The translations under genes and the position numbers were made by a program. Below, piece by piece: positions 28,801 to 40,200 of a stretch of 64,000 nucleotides of DNA; the first letter of the stretch is position 1, and the number at the start of each line of letters is the position of its first letter. The DNA is from Moritella sp. 5 (lineage in GTDB: Bacteria; Pseudomonadota; Gammaproteobacteria; Enterobacterales; Moritellaceae), in NCBI RefSeq assembly GCF_018219455.1, contig NZ_CP056122.1, forward strand, positions 4,210,065-4,274,064, written 5' to 3'. The notes beneath the pieces were generated by a model. It saw only the letters and a program-made list of their open reading frames with translations. It was not told where the DNA came from and searched no databases.

Positions 28801-31204
28801 CCCATATCATTGGAGTAACCACGGTCTCCGTTGGGCCATAACCATTAATAATGCGTTGTGGTTTCAATACCTGCTGTAACCGGTCGTAAGTTTCACGCGT
28901 AAACGCTTCACCACCTAATGTCCAAGAGCGTACTTTTAAATTCGGCTTACTGTAGCTGATCCAATCTAATAACGGGCCCACATAACTTGGCGGGAAACAC
29001 GCAATGGTTACCCCTTCTTGTACAAGTACATCGCAGGTTTTTTCTGCACTCCATAACGCCTGATCACGAATCACTAAACGAGAACCAAATGCCAATGGCA
29101 CAGCCCAACGCTCTACTGCACCATCAAAACTTATTGAGGCAAAGTGTAGCTCAACATCATCAGGTGTCATGCCATAGCGTTCACCAATGGTTTGAACATG
29201 CATGCTTAATCCTGCATGTGTTAACGCAACGCCCTTAGGCTTGCCCGTCGAGCCAGAGGTGTAAATAAGATAGGCTAATTGCTGCTGATGGTATTCGACA
29301 TCGGGGACATCAGTCGAATAACTACCCATCATTTGTTGATCGAGATAAACAGATTTAATGCTATTAGGACAAGGGACTTGCGCTGATAATGTTGAATCAG
29401 TAAGCAATAAATCAACACCGCTATCTTCAAGCATAAAACTTAAACGCTCATTCGGATAAGCAGGATCCAAAGGCAAAAATGCGCCGCCAGCCTTAAGAAC
29501 AGCAAGCATAGCAACTAACATCGTATTACCACGCTCAAACGCGACACCGACAGGCATGTCAGCGCTAACACCTTGCTCAATCAAATAATGGCTAAGTTGG
29601 TTCGCTTGATGCTCCAATGCTTGATAACTTAAACGTTCATCGCCATGCACGAGTGCGATTGCATTCGGTCGTAATTCAGCTTGCTTTTGAATAAGCGAAG
29701 GTAATGGCTGATACTCCCAAGTGTGAGCCTGCGTCGAGAAATCATTCAGCAGATCCATGGCTTGCTGATTGACTAAACTAAGTTGCCCTACTGGTATTGT
29801 AGGCTGTGCAACAATTTCATCTAAAAACTTAATAAAACCACTCAATAATTGTTCCGCAGTGCTTACCTTAAATCGGTCTTTAGCATACGTTAAAATGACT
29901 TCCCAAGGCGCTTGGGTTGGTTCTCTGATATCTAAGGCCAAATCAAACAAGGCGTGGCGGCCTTTCTGATCACAGCTTTTAATATTAACCCCAGAGACCA
30001 ATTCAATCGATGCATCAGACGTCTGTTGATGATTAAATAGCACCTGAAATAGCGGTGTTTCACCTACATTACGTGATATACCAAGACCATCCACTAATTG
30101 ATCAAAAGGTAAAAGCTGATGTTCTTGTGCTTCTAATACAGCTTCATGTGTTAGTTTCAAACAATCGATAGCTTGGCTAGATGGCCAAATTTGATTATGA
30201 ATAACCATGGTATTAACAAAAAAACCAATAATGTCAGCAACTTCAGCTCGATCCCGGTTCGCCATTGGAATACCGACCGAAATATCATTACGACCACTGT
30301 AGGCTGCAAGTGTTAACTGCCAAACAGCAAGCAACAAACTCGATGGTGTGATCCTTTGTTTTAGCGCTAACGCTGAGATCTTAGCCGTTCGATTCGTAGA
30401 TAATGAATATTGGCAATGACCAGCAAGTCGCAACTGATGGATCTTTGCGGATGTATCATGCGCAATCAGTAATTCAGGTTGCACTGGACCTAACTTTGCT
30501 TTCCAATAGTTCAACTGTTGCTGTGCCTTTCCGGCGCGTAGCATTGCCGTCTGCCAAACCGAAAAATCAGTATATTGAATATTTAGCACTGTTAACGGGA
30601 CGCCCCGATATGCTTGCACAAGGTCTCGAACAAAAATATCAATCGACCAACCGTCAGAAACAATATGGTGCATAACTAATTGTAAATGCCACGTCTGCTG
30701 CCCAACTTGTATTAAAGCGACTCTCAACGGTAATTCATAACTCAAGTTAAAACGTTTCTGTGCATGTTTATCACAGAAAGAATAAAGATCAGCCTCAGAT
30801 TTAAGTCGCCAATCCTGTACTTCTAAAGGCACGATTGGAGCAGTGTCTAACTTTAACCATGTTACGTCATCTTTACTGACAAAATAGCTGCGTAATATCT
30901 GATGTCGCGCCAATACTTGCTGTAATGCCGATTCAAATAATCCATGATCTAACGCGCCATTAATTTCAAAATCACCAACCATATGGTAAGCGCTATTGTC
31001 TGGGTCAATCTGATAAATATGCCATAAGCGTAATTGTGCTGGGGCCAAAGGAGATAACTCACACTCTTTCACTGGCACGATAGGTAGACGTTCAAAACTA
31101 AACCCCTTTGCCTGCAACAAGGATAAAAATTTCTCTTGTTCCGGTGCACCTAATTCGATAAAACGTCGAGCCAGTGCGTGTTTATCAATCTTATTCATAC
31201 TCAT
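25835..31204 (-). CDS. Non-ribosomal peptide synthetase, module 4 (C-A-T-E-TE)
   Basis: A 1789-residue final module. C domain about 40-480 (MHHIVSDGWS active site), A domain about 495-990 (YTSGSTGKPKG, GYGPTET, YRTGDLVRW, QIKIRGFRVELGEIE), T domain about 1010-1085 (LGGDSILAL), E domain about 1100-1520 (HHLAIDGFSWRIL, SRTIGWMTSLYPIKL), thioesterase about 1530-1785 with GWSLGG (about 1600). It adds the last residue, inverts it to D, and releases the chain. The A-domain code equals those of modules 1 and 2. The ATG overlaps the stop of the first NRPS (ATGA) and has a full GGAGG site. Confidence 0.95.
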   Translation of the reverse strand: MSMNKIDKHALARRFIELGAPEQEKFLSLLQAKGFSFERLPIVPVKECELSPLAPAQLRLWHIYQIDPDNSAYHMVGDFEINGALDHGLFESALQQVLARHQILRSYFVSKDDVTWLKLDTAPIVPLEVQDWRLKSEADLYSFCDKHAQKRFNLSYELPLRVALIQVGQQTWHLQLVMHHIVSDGWSIDIFVRDLVQAYRGVPLTVLNIQYTDFSVWQTAMLRAGKAQQQLNYWKAKLGPVQPELLIAHDTSAKIHQLRLAGHCQYSLSTNRTAKISALALKQRITPSSLLLAVWQLTLAAYSGRNDISVGIPMANRDRAEVADIIGFFVNTMVIHNQIWPSSQAIDCLKLTHEAVLEAQEHQLLPFDQLVDGLGISRNVGETPLFQVLFNHQQTSDASIELVSGVNIKSCDQKGRHALFDLALDIREPTQAPWEVILTYAKDRFKVSTAEQLLSGFIKFLDEIVAQPTIPVGQLSLVNQQAMDLLNDFSTQAHTWEYQPLPSLIQKQAELRPNAIALVHGDERLSYQALEHQANQLSHYLIEQGVSADMPVGVAFERGNTMLVAMLAVLKAGGAFLPLDPAYPNERLSFMLEDSGVDLLLTDSTLSAQVPCPNSIKSVYLDQQMMGSYSTDVPDVEYHQQQLAYLIYTSGSTGKPKGVALTHAGLSMHVQTIGERYGMTPDDVELHFASISFDGAVERWAVPLAFGSRLVIRDQALWSAEKTCDVLVQEGVTIACFPPSYVGPLLDWISYSKPNLKVRSWTLGGEAFTRETYDRLQQVLKPQRIINGYGPTETVVTPMIWEAYAETELSSAYAPIGTAVGERRLYILDPQLNRVPLGMSGELYIGAEVGLARGYHGRADLTAERFLPDPYGAAGERMYRTGDLVRWRDDGVMEYLGRIDQQIKIRGFRVELGEIESKLQLLSGAEHCAVVAHEAPGGKRLVGYLQQTDKAQITEFNEDVLLQRLAADLPDYMVPATLMVLAKLPLTPAGKIDRQNLLAPNWNELDDASYIAPEGDTEALLSQLWKTLLGVELVGRESNFFALGGDSILALQLVSHVRQAGLLLTPKDIFEQPVLKQLAALLQEITEQKAQLLPTSEFALMPIQQHFFSQQPAEPSHWNQHVCVELKQSMNVDALAKSLHSIVAHHPALRLKFSHGNKGWVQQYTDVISSDLLWNCKIDDDAEFSVLALELQQSLNIYKGDLLRAALIKQPQKADRLLLVIHHLAIDGFSWRILFDDLWSAYQQFSTMQEIQLPAVSANYNQVIEQLNIWTRTLDMQQQREYWFAQGSSSSLPLPIYKNRRTESVKLGIEDTQILLRKTVGQLNVPTPNLLITSLVQTLASVDKPDLHLYLEGHGREESVFGALDLSRTIGWMTSLYPIKLSWSAYAETCLESITQRLNEAQQDGGIGYGAVMSYESSKISVNADITFNYLGQYVDNGFSHWCKPIVAGGPPQSDLNPMLTPLVINAQITEGQLSLDWEYAHTHHTENEVTQWANDFVVNLQKWLGRIGNNTEIKADLRLLEPLNQPCGTEPAIFCIHPVTGRTTGYQLLAERLAGKRHLIGIQSRSFIDDGWFDASLSAMAESYYQTIKSVQNEGPYYLLGWSLGGALCLEVAAKLEANKQDVAFIGLLDCYVPGFEVADDQWDSPKAQQKLMEHLSLLLSPLSQYQSQQCLKLLNESSPEQWPSQFDMWLSTMPVSRHMAENARQVLFSWAIEQHMRAICAGYQLASVDRKVESWWAANPEGRAQQLSSGLESINSLESKKIVNSDHLGIVRNEGVISDLAVRLLNQ
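28002..29735 (-). repeat. Near-identical A-T block, module 4 copy
   Basis: About 1.73 kb that matches 38906-40639 at a constant offset of 10,904 bases, with no gap and only scattered base differences. It covers nearly the whole A domain and the first part of the T domain of module 4. Sequence on either side diverges abruptly. Confidence 0.9.
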
Positions 31205-34200
31205 AGTGCCTCCAACTCATCTAATAACATCGCCATTTCATCAAGTTCTAAATGTTCTTGTTGGTGATTGAGAACAAATTCAGGTTCGAGCAACTCAGCC
31301 AGTGCTCGTAGGTCAGATGCATTGAAAAAATCACGTAAATTAATTTCTATACTAAGTTCTTCTCTCGCCGCAGCAATAACACGAGTTGCTAACAAAGAAT
31401 GCCCGCCAAGCACAAAGAAATTATCATCTAGACTGACGGTTTCTAATTCAAGTAAGCGAGACCAGCTCGCTGCTAACCATATTTCCAGCTCTGTTTCAGG
31501 CGCGTGATAACCTTTATTTTGTAATACAGGCGTAGGTAATGCTTTACGGTCTCTCTTACCATTAGGGGACAGAGGCATGTGCTCAATACCAATAAATAAG
31601 CTTGGTACCATATAATCAGGCAAATGTTCGGCAAGATACTTTTTAACTGACAGCTCAACTGAATTATCCAGTTGTGCACAAACCAAATAAGCAATTAATT
31701 GATCACCTGCTGGCGCGTTATGAACCACCACTGCAGCATCTGAAATAATTGAATTTTTGACTAACAGGCTTTCAATTTCTTCTAACTCAATGCGTAACCC
31801 TCGAATTTTAACCTGATGATCTAAACGGCCTAGATACTCTAAAGCACCATCAGCACGTCTTACGACCTGATCACCAGTACGATACATACGAGATCCTGCT
31901 TGTCCAAAGGGATTAGGAACGAAGCGATCTGCGGTCAAATCAGCACGATTCATGTATTCACGCGCCAACCCATGACCTGCAAGATAAAGCTCTCCTGGCA
32001 CGCTGATAGGTACAGGGTAAAGCCTTTCATCGAGAACATGTAATTCTGTATTGGCAATAGCGAAACCAATCGGTACTCGTTGCTCCGAATCAATCTGGCA
32101 CTGCCAATAACTCACATCTATGGCCGCTTCCGTCGGGCCATATAAGTTATGTAATGCTATGTGCGGCGCTTGGGTTAAAACTGTACTAGATAAACCAACT
32201 GGTAATGCCTCACCACTACAAATAATTTGACGTAATTGACGACATTCAGAGAGTGCAGCATCATGGATAAACGCCTGTAACATCGACGGTACAAAGTGAA
32301 CGGTTGTCACACCTTCGTTCACCATAGTTTCTTGTAACTGCCAAGGTGTTCTATGTGCATCAGGTGGTGCAATAGCTAAACGAGCTCCGAACATTAATGG
32401 CCAGAAAAACTCCCATACAGAAACATCAAAACTAAATGGGGTTTTCTGTAATACACAGTCACTAGCCTGCAAAGCGTAATATTGCTGCTTCCAGTTTAAT
32501 CGGTTCTGCAATGCGCCCTGAGTATTCACCACCCCTTTCGGTAATCCAGTGGATCCCGAGGTATAAATCACATACAAAGCTTGGTCAGGATGCCATGCAA
32601 CAGAAGGCGGTTGCTTAGCGTATGCAGCCAAATCCAGATTATCGAGGGTGATCACCTCTAACGTATCTTGCTCGGACCAAAGCCCCTGCGTCTCAACATC
32701 AGTAAGTAATAAACCTACATCCGCAGACTGTAAAATATAACTTAATCGTTCACTTGGATAACTCGGGTCTAACGGTACATAAGCGCCACCAGCACGTGTA
32801 ATAGCATGAATACCAATAACTAAATTAACAGAACGAGGTAAACCGATAGCGACACGAACTTCAGGCCCTACCCTCTTAGCCTGTAGGTAATGCGCTAATT
32901 GATTAACGCGTTGTTCGAATTGTGCATAACTAATTTGCTGTTCTCCCATAGAGACAGCAATCGCATCAGGCGTGAGCAGCGCTTGTTCATGAATGGTGAC
33001 GGCTAAAGGTTTAAAACCGCCCCAGTCATATTGCGTCGTATTCATTTGAGATATAGCGACTTGCTCACTCTCTGTTATCAGCGTTAATTGTGAAACCGCA
33101 ATACTTGGCGTTGCTGTTACTTGAACGAGTAAATGCTGCCAGTGACCATGTAAACGCGCTATATAATTGGCACTAAACAGATCAACGGCGTAATTGAAAA
33201 ATCCAGCCCATGAGCCGTCATCGAATTGTTGCATATCCATGCTTAAATCCAATTGTGCGCCACCCGCACCAGGGTCAAATGTGGTCACGTCTAAACCAGT
33301 CCAATTTTGTAAAAATGATTTATCAATACGCTGTAAATTAAATGAACTCTGATACAAAGGATGTTGCTGTAAATTACCTTTCGGTCCTATCTCAGCAACA
33401 AGCATTTCGAACGGTAAGTCCTGATTTTGTAATGCTCCAGATGAAAACGTACTCACCTGTTCAAGCAAAGTCGAAAACGATAGTTCATCAGAAAAACGTG
33501 CTGGAATAACAATGCTGTTAATGAAACAACCTTGCATGGCCTGTGTTTGATTCTGAGAACGCCCAGAAACAGGCACACCAATGCGAATTTCATCCTGCTG
33601 GGTATATTTATGTAATAACAGTTGCCAGAGAGTTAGTAACACATTAAACGTTGTCGTATTCTGTTCAGACGCTAATGACTGTATTGCATTCACCTGGTGA
33701 CTACTTAATTCAAAATGATAGCGTTCACCTTGAGAATATAGTTCGCTTGAATGCGACTCTGGATATAAATTGAGAGGCTCAATATCAGCAACAAGCGCCT
33801 CTTTCCACCAAGTTAACTGTGACTCCACTTTCTCGCTTAACAGCCAATCCTTTTGCCAATGTGAGAAATCAGCATATTGTAAAGCAGATGCTTCCAGTAC
33901 AGATTTTTCTGAATCAAGCATTAACGCATAATCGTCACTCAGTTCATTCAATAATAACTGGGTGCTGATGCCATCAGAGATTATATGATGCTGCACTAAT
34001 AAAAATTGATAGTGATTTTCAGCTAAGCGCACCAGTTTAGCCCTTACTAATAAATCACTTTCAAGATCAAACGGTAGCGCTAACAATTCAGCAAAATTAA
34101 CAGTTGCTTGTGCCCTATCCATATCCCCTAATGTCAGGACAAGCTCAGCATGAGGGTTTATGCTTTGTAATACCTCACCTTGTTCGTGAATAAAGTGAGT

Positions 34201-37200
34201 GCGTAAAACCTCATGGCGCATCAACAAACGATTTAATGCTTGTTGCAACAATGGAATATTTAGCTCACCTTTGAATTCAAGTGCTAGTGGCATATGGAAA
34301 GCAGCACTAGTCGGTTCAAGCTGATGCATAAACCAAAGTCTTCGCTGTGCTGCACTGGCGAGAATAGATTGCTCTCTGTCCACTGCAACAATCATGTCTT
34401 TACTTGAATGTTTAACTACACACTTAAACGCCATATCAGCCAGCACTGGCGAATCAAAAATGGCTTGTAATGGCAACGCTAACTGATATTTCTGATCTAA
34501 TTCACCAACCAAACGCATAGCCAATAATGAATGTCCACCCAATGCAAAGAAATTGCTGTCACGCCCGACACGCTCAACACCTAATAAGCGCTGCCATACT
34601 TGACTCAATAATTCTTCAACGTCCCCTTCAGGCGCTTTGAATTCTGTATCATTAAGTTGCGTCCAATTCGGCGCGAATAAGTTTTGTCGGTCGATCTTTC
34701 CAGCCGGTGTCAACGGCAGCTTATTCAATACAACAATCTTGGCTGGAACCATGTAGTCAGGAAGCACTTCAGCGAGACTACGTAATAGCATGGCTTCATC
34801 AAGGCTTCCTAATGATCCCTCTGACTGTTGTAAATAACCCACCAAACGTTTTCCACCTGGCGCATCATGCGCAACGACAGCACAGTGCTCAACACGACTT
34901 AGTTGCTGTAATTTTGATTCTATTTCACCCAATTCAATTCTGAATCCACGGATCTTAATCTGCTGATCAACACGCCCTAAATATTCCATGACGCCATCAC
35001 CACGCCAACGCACTAAATCACCCGTCCGGTACATACGCTCACCAGCGATACCGTAAGGATCAGGCAAAAATCGTTCAGCAGTTAAATCTGCACGGCCATG
35101 ATAACCACGGGCTAAGCCAACTTCAGCGCCGATATATAACTCACCAGGGACACCTACAGGTAGACGATTAAGCTCGTTATTTAAGATATAGAGTCTACGT
35201 TCACCAACTGCGGTACCAATTGGTGCATAGGCACTCTTCAATTCTGTTTCCGCATAAGCTTCCCATATCATAGGGGTCACAACGGTTTCGGTTGGGCCAT
35301 AGCCATTAATAACACGTTGAGGATGTAATACCTGTTGTAAACGTTCATAGGTTTCACGGGTAAACGCTTCGCCTCCGAGGGTCCATGAGCGAACCGTTAA
35401 CGCCGGTTTATTATAAGCAACCCAATCAAGTAGTGGTCCGACATAACTCGGGGGGAAACAAGCGATTGTCACGCCTTCTTGCTCGAGCACCTGACACGTT
35501 TTCTCCGCACTCCATAATGCTTGGTCTCGGATAACAAGACGAGAACCAAATGCCAGCGGCACAGCCCAACGCTCGACCGCGCCATCAAAACTAATCGATG
35601 CAAAATGAAGTTCAACATCATCTGGTGTCATACCATAACGCTCACCGATAGTTTGCACGTGCATACTTAAACCAGCCTGTGTTAAGGCAACACCTTTGGG
35701 CCGGCCTGTAGAGCCAGAAGTATAAATAAGGTAAGCTAATTGTTGAGGGTGATAATCCACACTCGGCGCATCAGTCGGATAGTCAGTCATTAATTGCTGA
35801 TCAAGATAAACGTGTTTTATCCCTTTAGGACCAACGATTATCTCAGCTAATAACGAATGGGTAAGTAATAACTTAACGCCGCTGTCTGCCAGCATGTAAT
35901 TTAATCGTTCGCTAGGATAAGATGGATCTAATGGTAAAAATGCCCCGCCAGATTTAAGCACGGCAAGCATCGCCACTAACATGCAATTACCGCGTTCAAA
36001 AGCAACACCGACAGGAACATCGGCACCAACACCTTTCCCAATTAAGTAATGGCTAAGTTGGTTAGCTTGCACTTCAAGCATGCGATAACTTAACCGCTCA
36101 TTACCATGAACTAACGCTATCGCATCAGGTCTCAATTGTGCTTGTTTCTGAATCAATAAAGGCAACGCTTCATAATTCCAACTATGCGGCTGAGTTAAAA
36201 ACCGGTTTAGTTGCACTAACGTCGACTCTGATACAGAAGTCAGTGATGCGAGCATTTGTTGCGGATTGCTCACTAAGTCATTTAGATGTAACGCCATTAA
36301 CTCAGCAATATTCTCAATCTGACTTGCACTAAATTTAGTTTGATCATAAGCAAATACGATCCGTAAACATTCCCCAGGTAAAATAGCTAACGTGAGCGGA
36401 TAATGTGTAAATTCATAACTGTCAGGCTCACCTAATTGCAAGCCTGATTTATTTTGTTTAAATAACGCTTCATCCAGTGGGTAATTTTCAAATACCACTA
36501 ACGTATCAAATAAGGACTCTCCAGCCCAACCACTATCCTGCTGGATCTGCGCCAGTGATGAATAGCTAAATTCTCGTTGTGCTCCACCTTCACGTTGTAA
36601 TTTATGTAACCAATCTAGCACCAGAGCATTTGGCTCAATAGCGACAGTCATCGGTAACGTATTGATGAACAAACCAACCATAGCATCACTACCCAGTAAC
36701 TCGGTCGGTCGACCTGATACCGTATTACCAAATACAGGATTATTTTGACGGCTTAGGATACCGAGAGTCAACGCCCAAGCACCTTGCATCAAGGTATTTA
36801 GAGTAAGTCCTTGTGACTTTAATTGAGATTCAAACAAGGATGTTTGTAATGCTGTAAAATCTAAATTATAACGCTGGAACCCGTCCTCCGCAGTCTCTTT
36901 AGAATAATCAGAGTCACCATAACTAACCGTCAATTGAGTTGGTGATTCAATATCAGATAAGTACTGCTGCCAGAAGGTACTTGCAGCATCAGTATCACTC
37001 TGATTTAACCACATTAGATATTGGTCAAAAGAGTCAGCAGATCGAGAGAAGTTATCACCTGCATATAGGCCTAATAACTCACTGAATAATATTCCTGTAC
37101 TCCAACCATCCATCAACACGTGATGTAAAGTCAGGATGCAAATATAATCATGTTCAGCAATACGTAATAAATCAATCCGCCATAGTGGCCCCTGATTTAA

Positions 37201-40200
37201 TTCAAAACCTTGCGTAATTAGACGCTCGCGAAGCTGTTTAATACTCGTTGTAATATCCACCTCAAAACGCAGGTCAACTTCCACAAAAGGCAGATCACGT
37301 AAAGGCCAAATAGCCATAAAATCTGTGCCTTTATTATTTAAAACACTGGCTCTTAGAATTGGATGTCGCTGCATTAACAATGCCCAAGCATCCATTAGCT
37401 TGCTCGGTTCGAGTGCATGCATTGGCAAAGCAAGTTGATTTATATATGAACTATTGCCTGTCGCTAATTCGCCATGAAATAATAGCCCTTGCTGTAAGCT
37501 CGAAAGAGGCCAAATATCCTCAGGTATGTCGCTAATCAAATCAAGGCTAGCTTGGTCCAGTCCACTTAATGCAACATCTGATGGTGTCAATAATGGTTTA
37601 TTCGCATCAAAATGAGAGACCACAATGACGCATTGTTGCTGGAATAACGCGATAAAGTCATTACGCTGGTCAGTAGTAAAGGCTGTATTGTCAAACTCAA
37701 AGTTCAACGCTAAACCGTTATGAGTAAGTTGCGCATTCAATACGATTGCAGCATCGGCTTGGCAGTCTATCGCTCGCCACAACCCTGATTCTTTAAGTTT
37801 CAGCGCATCATGTTCATGACTACTGACCTTACCTAAAAAGTTAAACAACACATCAATCGAATCACGACTCGTCATTAAACCTTGCTGTATTGACGCACTA
37901 TAATCTAATCCACCGAGTTCAACTTTTCGTAATTGTTCTTTAGTTTGTTTTAAGCGAGTTTCAAAATCGATATGCCCCTTAAACACTTGTGGATAGAGAG
38001 ACGTAAACCAACCAACACTGCGACTTAAATCTAAACCATATTCGTCCCCAAACCGGCCATGACTTTCACGATGTAATCGCACTAGGTCACGCTCGGTAAA
38101 GGCAAATAAACTTTCAACCATAATCAACAAGAGTAATTCTTCTAGATTGAGCCTTGCATACGTTTTCGCCTGTAGAGTCCAATGCGCTAAAGTTTTATTT
38201 TCAACTGTCCATTGCGATGTCGAAATGCCCGAATCATCACCTAACTCAAATAACGATTCAATGTTATCTTGAGCTTGCCAATAGCTAAGTGCTTTAGCGG
38301 AAACTGAGCGATTTGAAAGCGCAGAAGCCCAATCATTCAAACTGTGGGTTTTGTTCACTAATTGAATATTATCTTTAAGGGCTAACTGCTGATAAGCATG
38401 CATTAGATCTTCTAATAGCACCCGCCAAGAATAAGCATCGACAGCCAAATGGTGGATTGTGAGTATAAATTGAGGGTTAACATCATCAGCTAAATAAAGC
38501 GCGCCTAATAAGCGGCCTTTTTCAATATTTAAAGCCTCCTGTAAATCATTAACATATTCCCCAATATTATTATCTAATTGACGTTCTTGAAACACGAATG
38601 AAGCTTGGTCAATACTCAGGTGATCGCAATCCCAACCATCTTCAGTCTGTTTAAAGCATAAACGTAAAGAATCATGATGTTGAATTAAAGCGTAAACGGC
38701 TTTCTTTAACAATGACGGGACTAACTGTTCGTTCAATTCAAAATGTAAATATTGATTACAATTGACTGAACCATAGTGAGTAAGAAAACGTTGCTGAACC
38801 GCATTAACTTTAGCACTACCTTGTAATTCTGATTGGTCTGCGGGTATGTCATTTGACACTAAAATGCAGCAAGCCATATCAGTAAGTATTGGTTTATCAA
38901 AAATGTCTTTTGGCGTTAATAATAACCCGGCTTGACGTACATGACTGACAAGCTGCAATGCTAAAATTGAATCACCACCTAATGCAAAGAAGTTACTCTC
39001 ACGCCCGACTAATTCAACACCTAACAAGGTTTTCCATAACTGACTCAGTAACGCTTCTGTTTCACCTTCTGGCGCTATGTATGAAGCATCGTCTAATTCA
39101 TTCCAATTGGGTGCTAATAAATTCTGTCTGTCGACTTTACCCGCGGGTGTTAAGGGTAATTTAATTAATACCACCAATGTCGCTGGTACCATATAATCAG
39201 GTAGTTCAACGGCAAGGCGTTGTAATAATACATCCTCATTGAATTCGGTTATTTGCGCTTTGTCTGTTTGCTGTAAATAACCAACCAAACGTTTACCGCC
39301 CGGTGCCTCATGAGCGACAACAGCGCAATGCTCTGCGCCACTCAGCAACTGCAGTTTTGATTCTATTTCACCTAATTCGACCCTGAAACCACGTATTTTG
39401 ATCTGCTGGTCTATGCGGCCTAAATATTCCATAACGCCGTCGTCACGCCAACGCACTAAATCACCCGTTCGGTACATACGCTCTCCCGCAGCACCATAAG
39501 GATCAGGTAAAAATCGCTCCGCAGTCAGATCAGCACGACCATGATAACCTCGTGCTAATCCCACTTCGGCACCAATATACAGTTCGCCCGACATCCCAAG
39601 CGGGACTCGATTGAGTTGAGGATCTAAAATGTATAAGCGTCGTTCTCCCACCGCAGTACCAATCGGCGCATATGCACTACTTAATTCAGTCTCTGCATAT
39701 GCCTCCCATATCATTGGAGTAACCACGGTCTCCGTTGGGCCATAACCATTAATAATGCGTTGTGGTTTCAATACCTGCTGTAACCGGTCGTAAGTTTCAC
39801 GCGTAAACGCTTCACCACCTAATGTCCAAGAGCGTACTTTTAAATTCGGCTTACTGTAGCTGATCCAATCTAATAACGGGCCCACATAACTTGGCGGGAA
39901 ACACGCAATGGTTACCCCTTCTTGTACAAGTACATCGCAGGTTTTTTCTGCACTCCATAACGCCTGATCACGAATCACTAAACGAGAACCAAATGCCAAT
40001 GGCACAGCCCAACGCTCTACTGCACCATCAAAACTTATTGAGGCAAAGTGTAGCTCAACATCATCAGGTGTCATGCCATAGCGTTCACCAATGGTTTGAA
40101 CATGCATGCTTAATCCTGCATGTGTTAACGCAACGCCCTTAGGCTTGCCCGTCGAGCCAGAGGTGTAAATAAGATAGGCTAATTGCTGCTGATGGTATTC

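Noticed and set aside
28054-29238. Plus-strand frames opposite module 4, repeated at 38958-40142
   Set aside because: Shadows of the A domain; they appear twice only because the two A-T blocks are nearly identical.
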